DNA from: Garcia nutans
Lineage: Eukaryota; Streptophyta; Magnoliopsida; Malpighiales; Euphorbiaceae
Assembly (NCBI GenBank): GCA_947685225.1
Contig: CANTUV010000039.1
Location: 30,000,001 to 30,064,000 of the forward strand
DNA: 64,000 bases
Reading direction: 5' to 3'
The notes under the pieces are model-generated. The model saw only the letters and a list, made by a program, of their open reading frames with translations, made no database searches and was not told the DNA's origin. Below, one piece after another: positions 22,191 to 34,758 of the stretch; the stretch's first letter is position 1, and every line of letters starts with the position of its first letter. Both the position numbers and the translations under genes were made by a program.

Positions 22191-25100
22191 GTTTAATGTA
22201 TGTGATTTTGGATTAGCAAGAAAATATAGTGAAATTCAATAATATTAAAAAAATTTACTTTTAGAAATATACATTTGATATATCATAGGCATATCATCAG
22301 TATATTATTAGTATATTATGAGTCTATTTTACAATATATGTTTAGTTGTTTTTTATTTTTTTTGTATTTGTTGTTTTGTGTTTATAAGAACTTTTAAAAG
22401 ATTAATTTGTCTTATACAAATAAAAAACATTAATTATTTGGAAATTTTACTGAATAAATTTTTTTATGCTTAATAATATATTTATTTATTATATAATAAA
22501 TACATAATAATCTAATAACAAATTTTTTATATCCTATATGAAACTATTTATACAAAATATTATGAGGCCTCACTTGAATACCAATCTAGTTTGCTAAGCG
22601 AGTCGAAATACTTATTTCGGTTTAACTTCATATAAAACCACTGCATACGGTATTCACTCAGTTTGGTAAGTACTCATTTAAAAATTATATCTTTTATTCT
22701 AAAAAGGAATGTCTTTTATTTTAAAAAAGATGGCTTTATTTTAAAAAAATATTTTATTTGTGAGTCACCATTTTAATTTATTTTGTTTTAGTAAAAAGTT
22801 AAGAAAAAACTCATTAAATTGACTCAAAAATATTTTAATATTTAAGTCCAAAATGCACTAATCCAAAACTAATTAAAATGAATCCCGAACTAGATTTTTA
22901 AGTTAAATAAAATTTAATTTCCCTTTAATGAAATTTGAACTTTTGAAAAATTATTTTTATGAATGAAAAGTAATAGAATGAGTGACAGTTATAAATATGT
23001 ATGAGCAATTTAATATATGATATCCATTTAAAGCAAAATAAAATAAGAAAGGAAGGAAATTAATTACATTCAAAAATTTCAAAAATAGGAGATCCCAACT
23101 CTAGCTTTCGTGGGGTATTAGGTTAATCACACATCCCCCAAACATTACTTGAAAATTAAAAAAAAATATATTAAAAGAATGACCAATTTTGTGACTTTTA
23201 AGTGGGATGCTATTTGGGCTAAAATGTCAATATGTATTTATATATCCTTTTAAATGGAAATAAGAAACCTTGATAGTTGATGCCATTGATTTTAATGGGC
23301 TTGAGTTGATTTTAGGGATGTTTAAACTATCTTAAAAAATAATATTTATTACAAAAATTTTATAAAACTAAAAATATTTACAGTTTTATAAAAAGTTGAT
23401 GTAAAATTTTAAAAATATCTTATTTCTCAATAAAATAATAGTTTTTTTTTAAAATATCTCTTCCCTTACTATAATTAATATTTTACTTGAAATTTTTATT
23501 TTTTTTCAAACTTCAATATTAAATAAAAATATTCTTATAAAATAATAAAAAAATAATATTTTAAATTATTTTTCATCATAAAAAAACATATTTTTTCATA
23601 AAAAGAAAAAATATTTTTAATTATAAAAAAAGATAACACTAATAAAATAAAATAAAATATGCAAACATATATTAATAAAAATCATTAAATTTATTTTTAA
23701 ATAAAAATTTTATATATTATACATATGAAAAAAGTAAAAAAAAATATATAATTTTATTATGTAGAAGTATAGTAAATGTGTTGTAGATATATTATAGATG
23801 TGTTGTAGATATTAGATGTTATGTGTATGTTATATATTTGTTATTAAAGTTGTGCATATTTTATGAAAAAATTATTAAATATTGTGTAAATATTGTGTGA
23901 ATATTGTGTGGATGTTGTTAGAATAAAAAATTAAAAAAAAGTAAATAAATATTAAAAATATTATATATATGTGTTTTATATTTATTGTAGGTGTATTGTT
24001 GATGTGTTGTAGATATGTAGATATAGTTTATATTGTTTAATGCATATTTTATATATGTTGTATATATGTTATGTATATATGTTATGTATATATTTTTTTG
24101 TGTGTATATTAAAAATATGGTATTAAAAAATTTTAAATAAAAAATAAATATTAATAAATAAAAAAAATTAAAAAATTAAAAAAACAAAAAAAATAGAGTG
24201 AAAAAGGTGAAAAAAAAAATTTCCTTGTGTACATTTGAAAATGGAAAAGATCTTTTCGTATACAGTGTAATTATCCCTTGATTTTACCATGTTTTGATTA
24301 TAGAGCAAATGACAAAAGAGCGAAAAAAGATAAAAAATATATATATATATATATATATACACACTCTTATATATCAATTAATATATACATTTTTAAATAA
24401 TTTCTCCTATTTATCAATTATGTATCAATTATTATAGAAAATATTGAAGAGGAAAGTATAAGAGAACTTGCGATAAATTGATATGTATAAGAGAAATTAT
24501 ATTTCTCCTATTTATAGTAGTAAATAGGAAAATTTATTTAAAAGTGTATATAATAATTGATATATAAAAGTGTGTATGTTTAGTGGAGAAATTATTAATT
24601 TAAAAATAAAAATAAAAAATAAAAAAGAAGTTGTTCGAACTACCAATTTTAATTTTGATTTGAAACTATCAATTCAAAATTTATGATTTATATGAATCGA
24701 TACCAAATTATATATTACGGTTTTGATTTTGATTTAATCATATTTTTAGCTATGACCGATCATATTTTGGTCTGAAATCATACCATAGCTATACCTTTGA
24801 TATCTGTTGTTGCATTTTTGTTTGGCAACTTTGTCTATTGCTTGATTGTTTGTTATATTCTTTAACTAGTCAATGGAAATCTTAACATGTATTCTTTATT
24901 CATTATTGTGTTGCAAATATGTTATAATATTAACCTATTTGTTGTAGTGTTATATTCTTAAAAATTTATAATGAAAATAATATCAATTGTTTTTCTTTTT
25001 TCTTTCTTTTTTCCATATGAGTGATTATTTTTAGCCCTAAATATCTTATCAAAAGTCAAAATTAATAGGTGTTCACTCACATCATCATGCACACCTAAAA

Positions 25101-26490
25101 AGTTTCACTAGTTGGTTGAATTGTATAGTATCAGTTCATAAGTAAACATTCCACCTACATGAGTGAATGAGTTTAATTCGACTACTAAGGGCATAAATGA
25201 ATCCTATTAATGAAAATGAAAACATATATCAATTTGCTTTGTTCAATTGATTTAAATTTGATATTAATTTTTTTAATTGATTAGAGAAATTTTTAAATTA
25301 ATTTATATATTAATCGAGATTAAATTTTTTTAGCGAATTCATATATATGCATCATATTAAATTTATATATTTAAAATTTAAATTATAAATATCAATCCTA
25401 AAAATCAAACTCTTTTCTATGATTCAAAATGAAGTTGGAAAAATGTACCAAATTGTGCATCTTATAAATATGTAAAATATACTTAGAATTTATAAAAAAT
25501 AGTTTCTAGGATAAAAGAGTATTCTTCCTCTTGGCGGGCTTTGGCCTCCCACATTGGTCAAGAAATATTTGTAATTTGTCATAATTTTAGTAAGAGATAT
25601 ATCTAGTCATAAATTTTTGAATTTTTAAAAAATAAATTTCACACCTAGTATATAAATTCACTTAGTTTTATAAATATTGTAAAATTTACTTGAATTTTTA
25701 AAAAATAAATTTCAGATGAATTAAAAAATGGACTTCACATCAATATGGACGAGATACATTCCACCAAATATATTAAATAAATAATTTTTCGGTGTATAAT
25801 TGGAATTATGGCATTTTATTTGTTATATTAGCTTCTTTTTTTTCATTGATTCTTATTTGTTATATTATACTCATCCATTAACTAAATTCTTTCTAATAAA
25901 TTAAGTTTAATTTTATTTAACTCGTTAAGACTTATATTTTTCTAAAAATATTTAATAATAACTTTCTCACAGAAAATATATATAAAGTAGTTTCTGTATT
26001 ATTTTTCTGCTAAATCAAATCAAGAAAAAAAAATCCTCTTTTACCCTAGTAATTATATGAAACCACAAGGGAAAAAAAATCAAAAATTGAAAATAATTGA
26101 TATGCACTTTGGAAGAATTATAACCCAAAAACTTAATTAAGGGATTGGAGAGGGCAAAATCTATATAAATTTTATGAGAGATCTCATTCACCAAGTCTAA
26201 CTATAATCACAACAATAAAATGCTTACAAATCTCCTTTCACAATATAAATGATTTGATTTACTTTTGATTAAACATTATTAGTAGAAAATACTTATTATT
26301 TATAAATTGAAATTTACATATGTACCTCTTTCACAGTAGATTAATCTCACCGTCACATACTCTCATTTGAAATGAGAATTATCCCATTAAATAGTAAGAT
26401 CTTGTATGTGACAAATTCATTTCGTGAAAAAGAAACCACAAAGATCCGAACGATTTGAATTTTAGAAAAATATGAAGAAAAAAAATGACT
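22191..26490. other. AT-rich intergenic DNA, no gene seen
   Basis: About 22540-23230 has a layout that recalls a decayed LTR-retrotransposon fragment (GAGTCACCATTTTAATTTATTT; a GGGGTATTAGGTTA block), too worn to call. 23750-24110 has simple TGTTGTAGATAT-like and TGTATATG repeats, and 24640-24780 has GGTTTTGATTTTGATTT runs. No open frame here looks coding. The 3'UTR of the methyltransferase gene should lie just below 26490, but I see no clear AATAAA signal. Confidence 0.5.
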
Positions 26491-27399
26491 TCAAGGACAG
26501 AAAGGTCTACCCAAACGAGTCCTATGGCTTGGAATAATAAAGTGCCTTAGCCTTCCTTCTTGTTCCACAAAGTACCCTTCACAAAGAAAATTCTTTGAAA
26601 ACTTGTCTTCCACAACTCTGTCAACATCATGAACAAACACATCAGTTTCTCCATTTTCTCTATTCCTTGCCATTAATCCCGCCGTATATATCGCTGTCAT
26701 CCTCCCCGGCGCCTCATCGTGATACCCAGTTGGCGCATCCACCATTATCAAATCCCATTCTGTATCATAAATATCACTAGGAAACCCTTTAAGTGCTAAT
26801 TGGCATTTTGAAACTCTTGGGTCGCTCACAGATTTACAATCCTCCCCCATTCCTCTTTCCATTAACCCATCTGCTTCATGTACTTTTGTGTCGTAGCTCA
26901 CATGATAAGACTCTAATGTGGGTAATTTCTCTTTGATTTGTTCAATCCACGATTTGTCTTCTTCAAGAAAAACTGTTCTGCCGCCATGGTTAAGATTTGT
27001 CCACATTAGACTGTCATGGCCAAGACCAAAGACTAAGAAATTGCCTGGTGATTTTTTTTCAAGAACTCGAAGAGTTACAGAGATTTCTTTGAGGGTTTGT
27101 TGTGGAGTTATGTTTGTTGTTGCATAGTGGACTAAAGCCTTGGCTAATGATGGTGGGGTTTTAGTGCAGGTCGGGGTTACTGGAAGAGATGGACAAGAAG
27201 CTGGTAATGGTGATGATTTTGGTTCTTCAGAGTTCAAAGTTGTTGAATTTGATAAATGGGTTTCTGGTAATGGAGATGATGAATTTGATTGAGAAGATGA
27301 AAGATTTGACCAAACTATAAAGAGAAAAAGAGAAAGGAAGAAGAAACAGAGGAGAGTGAACTTAATGTTGTTACTAGGGGATTGAGTCTTGGACCTCAT
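26491..27399 (-). CDS. GXM: Glucuronoxylan 4-O-methyltransferase (GXM/DUF579 family)
   Basis: 302 codons, single exon, ATG at 27399 and TGA at 26491. The family transfers a methyl group from S-adenosylmethionine to O-4 of glucuronic acid side chains of xylan in the Golgi during secondary wall formation. Visible here: a short basic N-terminus, a membrane anchor (about residues 13-32), a Ser/Pro-rich stem (33-80), then the DUF579 domain with FLVFGLGHDSLMW (121-133, SAM-binding loop), TVFLEEDKSW (142-151), WDLIMVDAPTGY (215-226), PGRMTAIYTAG (231-241), DVFVHDVDR (253-261) and a C-terminal RPFCP. GLGHDSLMW and FLEED fit the GXM clade rather than IRX15. Length and absence of introns agree with Arabidopsis GXM1-3. 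The frame is intact and start and stop are clean. It is the only convincing host gene in the window. Which GXM paralogue it is cannot be decided here, and a related arabinogalactan methyltransferase of the same family is less likely. Confidence 0.95.
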   Translation of the reverse strand: MRSKTQSPSNNIKFTLLCFFFLSLFLFIVWSNLSSSQSNSSSPLPETHLSNSTTLNSEEPKSSPLPASCPSLPVTPTCTKTPPSLAKALVHYATTNITPQQTLKEISVTLRVLEKKSPGNFLVFGLGHDSLMWTNLNHGGRTVFLEEDKSWIEQIKEKLPTLESYHVSYDTKVHEADGLMERGMGEDCKSVSDPRVSKCQLALKGFPSDIYDTEWDLIMVDAPTGYHDEAPGRMTAIYTAGLMARNRENGETDVFVHDVDRVVEDKFSKNFLCEGYFVEQEGRLRHFIIPSHRTRLGRPFCP

Positions 27400-27475
27400 T
27401 GAACCAAAGCTGTCTGATGAATTGCCTGAGACACAAATGTGAGAGTCTCAAAATAAGAGAAAGAGAGAAAGATGG

Positions 27476-27697
27476 CTATGAATTGAGTTTCAGAAATGGT
27501 TGAATTTGGTTTATGTTAAAGAAGACAGGACAGGTAGGGGGAGACGTGGAAGTAGAATAGAGAGAGGAGACAAAGTCATTATTAAAGTTTGTTTTGTTAG
27601 AAGAAAGTAATAGTAAAAGATGGTAATTTTGAAGTTTGAGAGTTGATTTAAACAGTAAAAATTTCAATCCATCACAGGGACAATGTGTCCCACTCAT
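27476..27697 (-). other. Possible upstream ORF in the methyltransferase leader
   Basis: A 73-codon open frame starts at ATG 27697 and stops 76 bases before the main start. If the TATA box at 27797-27805 is used it lies inside the leader. The peptide resembles no family that I recognise and may be a chance frame. Confidence 0.25.
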
Positions 27698-27796
27698 ATG
27701 TAAAGGCTTTAATCGTGGACGGTAGATCTAATAATCACTTAAAACTTTCTGGGTTCACAACTACTTAATCATGGCCATCAACACTATCTTCATGTA

Positions 27797-27818
27797 TTTT
27801 TTATATCTGTTACCAAAT
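27797..27818 (-). promoter_or_regulatory. Candidate core promoter of the methyltransferase gene: TATA box with adjacent MYB46-type site
   Basis: On the minus strand ATTTGGTA (27818-27811) fits the MYB46-responsive consensus RKTWGGTR exactly. After 5 bases comes a TATAAAAAA box (27805-27797). This would start transcription near 27770 and give a leader of about 370 nt. GXM genes are known targets of the secondary-wall NAC/MYB network. A second 7-mer match, ACCAAAT in reverse, lies at 27504-27510. Short motifs also occur by chance, so this is inference. Confidence 0.4.
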
Positions 27819-27819
27819 C

Positions 27820-29290
27820 TTTCAACATCACTCAAAAAAAAAAAATTCATTGATTATGTATTAATGATTTTGATAATATTGTACTGCATAGAACGCTAAT
27901 CAATATATTTTCTAATAACATTAAAATTATTGTTAATACTGCGTGAATCGAAGTCAAATTTATTAAACAATTATGAAAATTATTTTTATAATCAAATTAT
28001 TTGCACTTGTGTAGCATGACGAGGTATCATGTAACTCATTATGCTAATTCCATCTAAAAATAATTTTTTGAGCTGTAAACTTATGCTTTCATTTCTATTG
28101 CAGATTTATGAAAAAATTATCCCGCTTCTGATTTTTTTTTAATATCAATTATTCAGTTTACTGAACATAAGTTTGTTAGACATTGTTATTGAGAAAACGA
28201 CACAACATTAAATTAAAAATTATTTTTAAGATACTTTTTATTTTAATTTAAGAGTCGAAAAATTCAATCGAGACTTATTCGAGTTGAATTATGCACATGC
28301 TAAAGCCATAATGTGCTTAAAGGTGAATTTTACCTGTTTTAATTATAAAAGTTTTAAATCTGTTAAATATTATTTTAAAATTATTTCTCAATAATATCTT
28401 TAGAATATTAAGGCAAGTTACTTTCAAATATTAATTTTAGATGCTATTACAAAAAAAATATTGAAATTGACTATTTAGAACTTTTTTTAGTTCTTAGGAA
28501 CAAATCATATCAAATCCAACTATATTTAATCATTTTAAAATAAATTTCATTTCCTCAGTAAAATATATAAGAAGCCCCTAATATACGAAAAATATAGTTT
28601 TTTCAGTTAGTACAAGATACTCTTAAATTAATTTACAGAGATTAAATTTTTAATGAATGAATTTAAATTAAAAGAAATAGAAAAAATAGCGCATTGAATT
28701 AGAAATTAGAAATAATAATTATATAAAAAAAACTAAAACTTCAATCTTGGCAGTAAAGTAATAACTAATCTTGATTTTATAAAAATTAATGTTAATCTTA
28801 AAAATGAAGCATGCGAGGCGTGGAAGTTGGAGAGTTGATGCAGACAAGAGAGCAACTCAAGCTGTGATTGGTACAAAAAATATGGTTGGTAGACCTGCAA
28901 TATCGTTCAACAATCATGCTGATTTTTTTTTTTTCATATAATAAAGAAAAAATTATTAAAAGAAGTTGTTGGGCATTTTGTAACAAGATAATTAATTTTT
29001 CTTAATTAATTATTATAGACTAATAATGCCTTGAAATGGCTAAAAATGAGCTGGATATAACGTAAGTAGAGATATTAAAAAGGTACCGATGGCAGTGGAG
29101 GTGGTTACGAAGTTTTTGTTTCTTTAGTCTTAAAAGAATACTTCGATTTTAATTATTTATATTTGGTTGTTGCTTTGGACATCTGTTTGGTTTTTAATAC
29201 ATTGTTTTAGATTTCAGATGAATGCTGTACTTTTTCAGGCGGAAAATGCTCGCGCTCACCTCACCTCAGTAAAAACTAACGGCTGGGGAA
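27820..29290. other. AT-rich intergenic DNA, no gene seen
   Basis: It contains the distal upstream region of the methyltransferase gene. The 62-codon frame at 28798-28986 (minus) shows no domain and overlaps low-complexity sequence. Confidence 0.55.
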
Positions 29291-29292
29291 CC

Positions 29293-29375
29293 GCCAAGAT
29301 TGTCGCCTAATGATTAAGGCAAATTCATCCGTCCACTTAATCAAAGTTTCAATCCTCTTTATACATAGCAATATT
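29293..29375 (+). mobile_element. SINE-like fragment with tRNA-type A and B boxes
   Basis: TCGCCTAATGATTAAGGC (about 29303-29320) resembles a Pol III A box and AGTTTCAATCC (29345-29355) a B box (consensus GGTTCGAATCC). Their spacing of about 42 bp is as in a tRNA head. No cloverleaf is apparent, so a tRNA gene is unlikely. The body and tail beyond are not defined. Confidence 0.4.
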
Positions 29376-29467
29376 ACATATAATTTCCAAATATTTGCTT
29401 TAAATATTAATAATCCTTATTATGCAAGAAAAGTTTTGTCTTTAGTGTTTGATAATCCTCTATAGAT

Positions 29468-29927
29468 CGTTTGGAAGATTATGGTAAAAACTGATTAGCA
29501 GGATATATGGTATAAATATATATTATTAGAATTATATTTTATTAGAAAAAATTATATTGTCGTATTTGAAAAATGTAATAAAATATTAAAAAAGCGGATT
29601 GAAAAAAATATTAACTTGTTTAATTACAATTCAATTTTATTGAAAAAGTTTGAGTAATACATAAACTATACATATAACATCTATTTCTCATTTTATTATA
29701 TCATAAATTAAGAGTATAATTATATTTTTATATGAGATTTCACAATCTTTTTTTTCAATAAAATATTTTTTTATACTCTCTCTAGGTAAAATATTTTACC
29801 ACCTAGTTGGTAAAGTATAATGAATTTAATATTTTAATTTACATGGATTATTTATAAATAAATATAGTATTCTTGGTCAAAGAGAATTATTTTATCAACT
29901 TTTTTAAGATTATAATGTAACCAAACG
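29468..29927. mobile_element. MITE-like element, copy 2
   Basis: It is bounded by CGTTTGG and CCAAACG (exact 7-bp inverted ends) and is colinear with 6195-6630. 460 bp, non-coding. No clear target duplication (CTATAGAT against TTATGTAT, 5 of 8). Confidence 0.6.
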
Positions 29928-30224
29928 TTATGTATCTAGCACTAGTCTTGATATTTTAATTGCTCTAGTTGACTCAAAATTTAATTATTCATATACTATT
30001 GAATATTAAGATAATAATATATAGTTTAAAAAATATATATACAAAATTAAAGTTGTTTTATACTTTTAACTTAAATTATATAAAAAACAATATACATTCT
30101 CTAATTGTCTATATATAATTTTTTTATCTCCTATATATATTTATGCATAAAATTAATAATTCTTTTTCTTTTTATTTTGGTTGTCCCCTTAGATATGTTG
30201 CCCTAAAAAATTGATTCTCTGGAC
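29928..30224. other. AT-rich spacer
   Basis: I see nothing in this stretch beyond AT-rich DNA. Confidence 0.5.
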
Positions 30225-30772
30225 TTACCCTAAGGCCGGCCATGAATGTATCTCATAAAGGATAATTTAAACCTAAAAGATAACCCAATGATTTCAAAAT
30301 CAACCAAATGATGACGTTAGATCATATCTTTTTTTTTTCAAATACAAAAAAAAAATTTATTAATAAGTCAAAGAGTATTTCTGCAATATACAAATACAAT
30401 TATATAATTATTGAAGTTACTGGATGTCCTTGAATTCCATGAACTTATTCGATGCAAACAGAGGATAATTGTAACATGCCTTGGATAATCTAGCTTTCAG
30501 TGGAACACTCATTCTATCTGTTATTTATAATCATCTTTCATACTAGAAGGACAACATCATTAAAGAAGAATATATAACTTCCATCAGAGAAGAACAAACC
30601 TCCATTAAAATAAGATACAAACCCTTTAAATAAAGAAAGACAAAACTCTATAATAAAACTTAATTTGTATTTAGTTTTTGAAAAAAGTAAATCAACAAAA
30701 AATAAGAACAAACACTAAATTACATATCTATATTAATCTGAAAATTATTTTGAAGACAAATTAGACAATTGT
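30225..30772. repeat. Flank sequence duplicated at 50341-50869
   Basis: It begins near GGACTTACCCTAAGGCC and is colinear with the second copy, apart from small indels, up to ATTGT just before the Athila LTR. It is not part of the LTR as defined by the PBS side. No coding capacity. Confidence 0.75.
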
Positions 30773-31860
30773 TGTGGACTTAGCCTAGCTAACTGCAAAT
30801 GCACAGATCGTTAACAAGTAATATAATAATAAGTAGAGTATCGTTTCCACGATAAAGTTTTCTTTCAAGTACTGATCAATTAAAATACGTATTATTTGGA
30901 TGATAAAATCTGATTTATGATTAATCAAAATAAATTACTTTGAATTAAATCTAATGATATGAAACTTAGGGTTAATTCACCTTTATTGATTTATCATGGA
31001 TTTTTTAAAGTATTGATTTAATTTAGTTTTTCTTTCATTAATGGTTAGATTCTCCTAAATTAAGCTCAAGTCTTTCTCAAGTACTAGAATTAATATCAAT
31101 TTAATTCTTATGTCTACTCTCGTAATCACAAGTAATTAAACCAATTCATTAGGTTTTGTGAGAATTTTGAATCAACCTCTTAAGTGTTTAACATAATCTC
31201 TAAGTGAAAATTTTCCTTAAGATTGTTACCTCTATGGACTAATGTTATGCTTCCACTTTCACTCCATCACACAACACCTCAATTCAAGATAATTAAAATA
31301 TTAAGAGTAAAAATAATAAAATAATTTAAGGATAAACTAAACTAATTCAAATAAGCATTTATAACTCCATGATAAATTCAATAAAAGGGACCAACCCTAA
31401 AGAGGATTAGTTATTCATTATTGAAATAAAAATATTAAAAATATTAAAGAAAGACATTAAAAATATAATTTAAAGAACAAGAAATATCAAACTCTATTTC
31501 TTTGAAGAAGAACTTGACTTGAAACTTGAATTTCTTCTTGAACCATAATTTCACTCTCCTTCTTGAGAAAACTCTAAACTATATTTATTTCTTGAATGAA
31601 TTTAATCTAATTCTTGTAAATCTTTCATATCTTGAAACCTTAGAGGAAGTGTGTTTAAATAAAGTGTTTGAAAGCTTCATTAGTGGGAAAAAACTGAAAA
31701 AGATTAGGCCACATCTTGTTTGATTCACCACCTACCCAATTTTCTGCTCTAGGTCATGAATTTCGGCCCAACAGTCATGGCTTTTGAGTATCATGGTCGT
31801 GGCCTGAGTTGAATTGGACGGTTTGAGCACTTTATAATTGTAAAATGGTCGGCAGGGTAG

Positions 31861-31898
31861 GCCACGATCGTGGCCTTTCAATGCCACGGTCGTGGCAT
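31861..31898. repeat. GCCACG..CGTGGC palindromes, cluster 1
   Basis: GCCACGATCGTGGC (31861-31874) is a perfect 14-bp palindrome. ATGCCACGGTCGTGGCAT (31881-31898) is palindromic except for the centre. Weaker copies lie at about 31785-31805 and, beyond the nested solo LTR, at 34910-34923 (GCCACGAGCGTGGC). Confidence 0.85.
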
Positions 31899-31928
31899 AT
31901 GAGTTGAGGCTGCCAATTTGAATTTTCT

Positions 31929-34758
31929 TATAATATTCCAATTTTTTTAAAATTTTTAATTTTTGAAAATTTGATAAAATATATTTTAATTAAATTGAAT
32001 AAATTAAATTAATAATTTAAATAAAAATAAAAAAATTTTAAGTGAAAAAGTAGAATGTATATGTGAAATATACCTAACATATACTTAATATATACATTAG
32101 TCAACTTTTTTAAAAGAAAAGTCAAAAGTCTAAGGGCAAAATGGTAATTATATCTTATAAACTTAAAATTATTTAAATAAATTAAAAATAAATTATTTTT
32201 GATTGGAAGAGGTAATATGGAATTTTAAAATAATTAAATAATATTTATTAAAATAAAATAATATTTATATATGGTCATATTTTTTTTAAGTGGAAAGAAA
32301 GAGAAAATTAAAATGAGTCTTCTTCTTCTTCAAAAAAATGAAATTCCATGGCCATGGGAGTGATTTTTTTCATCCAAATACTCATTTTGACAAGAATTTT
32401 CAAGAATTAATTGAAATTTTGGTGAATTTCTATTAGGTTAGTAAGCTTCTTTTCTTAATTTTTGATTTTCTATGAAAGTATGAATATGTGGATTTTGGGA
32501 TTTTCTATTAGCATAATTTAATTGTTTAATTGAGTATGAATAAAGCTATTTTGATTAATTATTAATGATTTTCAAGTTGAATGGAAGAAAGAATTAAGTT
32601 TGGGATGAGTTGAGTGAAGAGAGAGAATTTAGGGTTATGAAAAATTTGAATTCTTGGAATCATGTGTTTTAATTGTGCAAATTGATTCTAAATGAGTTAT
32701 TTTGGTGCTTAAACAAGTATTTTAAAGTCAAATATTAGATTTGATTGTGTTTGGTTGGAGTTTGAGAATGGAAGTGTGATTTAGGGTTTTGAAAAATAAT
32801 TTTTCCAAAGTTGTTGAATTGTATAATTTTATTGGTTTAATCTTGTTGTTTGGTGATATAAGTAATGAAAATAAGCTTAAAATGATTAATGGATTGTGTT
32901 GGAATAGAAAACTTTTAATGGGGGAAGGTTATGCTATTTTAGAGTTTTGTGTATAAGAGTGTGTTTTTATAATGTAAATGGTTTAAATGTATTAAAATAT
33001 ATTTCTAATAATATAAATAAACTTAATATATTAAAATGAATGGCCTAGTATGAGAATCCAAGTTAAAGTAAGGTTAGCCTTAAATTTTAAATTTTTGCTT
33101 GGATGATGTTTAATTATGGTTTAATATTAGAAATGACATTAAATGTTATACTAAATGATTATTTGCTATTACAATTGGTTTAGGCATTGGGGGAGGTTGA
33201 TTTGCTTCATCCAAGTAGTGAAGGGCAAGTTGGAAGGATAGGATTGCAGGTTGTTTTGAGCTTGTTTTGGTTGCTATTTGAGGTAAGTACAAACTTTGAA
33301 TACATTGGTTATGTATGAATAATGTGCTATGATATTTGTAATGTCATATATGTATTAAATGCATTGTAAAAAGCCATTAATAATGGCTAAATTGTGTAAA
33401 ATGTGAAATATATGTATTAAGTGAAAATGACCCTAAGTGTTTGGGTAATGCCATTTATTGTGTATGAATTAAGTGCATTATTAAAAAGCCATTGGTATTG
33501 GCTAGATTACATTAAATATGATTAATATGTAAATTATGTGAAAATACCCAAAGTAATTGGGTAATATATTGTAAATGCAAAAATATGGTATAATGTAATA
33601 AGATATTTGGAAACATAATGAAATGAAATGATATCGATATCGATATAAATGAGAAATATGAATAAATTGTGTGCCTAGTATATTATTTAATTTTTAGAGT
33701 TCTGTGTTTGGTGGCATGCCTATGATTTGCCTATGGGCTAGACGCTGGGCGTCACTGTGAAAATATTTTTGAGGTGAAATGACCGGATCATAAGTCTCAA
33801 AAATAAGTCCTTGAAGCTGGGCTGGGTGAAATGACAGGGTCGTAAGCTCAGACCTAGTTGGACTATTATATTGATATTTTGCCTACGGGGCTAGACACAT
33901 GGTGTCATTATAGACCAAAATAGTAACTCTGAAATTTGAATAGCATATTAGTTATCTTTGGGCCCATGTTTGTGTTTGTTTTTATGTGAATTATGGATTG
34001 TGAAATATTTGAAAAATATGATAAAATGGAATGATGTGATATCCATATGCATTGTGCATTGGCATTGCATTTGCGTTTTATTATTATCAAGTTTGTATTA
34101 CTAGGCTTTTGGCTTAGCGTGATTGTTTACATCGCACAGGTGATAGGGTATATTCGGCTGAGCCGAAGAGTTATTCTAGACCAGGTTGGGTCTAGACTTG
34201 TGGTTGTGCTTGTAGAGTTGATATCAAAATAAAAAATACTGTCAGCAATATGTATATATTTTATATGTTATTGTATATTTTGGGTATTATGCATATTATA
34301 TCATGTTTCTGGATTTTATGTATTGTAAACTATAAAAAATGTTTGGGTTAAGTTATTTGAAATGAGGGGTTTAAATGTGTTCTAAATTATATATATAAAT
34401 AAATGTTTGAGAAACTTGGTGAAATTGAGGAGTATGAGTGAAATGGTGATTTGAAATTATTTGGGAGTGTTTTCTGATTCAGGTTGTGTTTTGCTAAATT
34501 TTGGGATGTTCAAATTATAGACAAAACTCTGGCAAATTTTTTTCATAGATTTTCATATAAAATATTTATTTTGAGGTCCTAAAACCAGTAAAGAATATTT
34601 ATATACTATTTAATTTTATATATTTAGTATTTGAAATTTTAAATCAGAAATATGAAATTTTTTATTAAACCGGTCTGTGATATTTTTGTACTTTATATGC
34701 ATATTTTATATATGCTGAAAATATATACTGTACATATATAGGGTATAAGAATATTACA
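31929..34758 (+). mobile_element. Solo LTR of a Tekay/Del-like chromovirus
   Basis: It starts TATAATATTCC (from TGTAATATTCC) and ends GAATATTACA, so the ends are inverted. The perfect duplication TTTCT lies at 31924-31928 and 34759-34763. The middle (TAGGCATTGGGG.., GAAGGGCAAGTTGGAAG, GAGCTTGTTTTGG near 33181-33275) matches in reverse the chromovirus LTR fragment at 51904-52000. Length 2830 bp, no internal domain. Short open frames such as 34047-34232 are not genes. Confidence 0.9.

Noticed and set aside
26595..27127. Plus-strand frames opposite the methyltransferase gene
   Set aside because: Antisense shadows of a well-supported gene.
29300..29372. A functional tRNA gene
   Set aside because: A- and B-box-like motifs are present but no cloverleaf stems or anticodon arm could be drawn.
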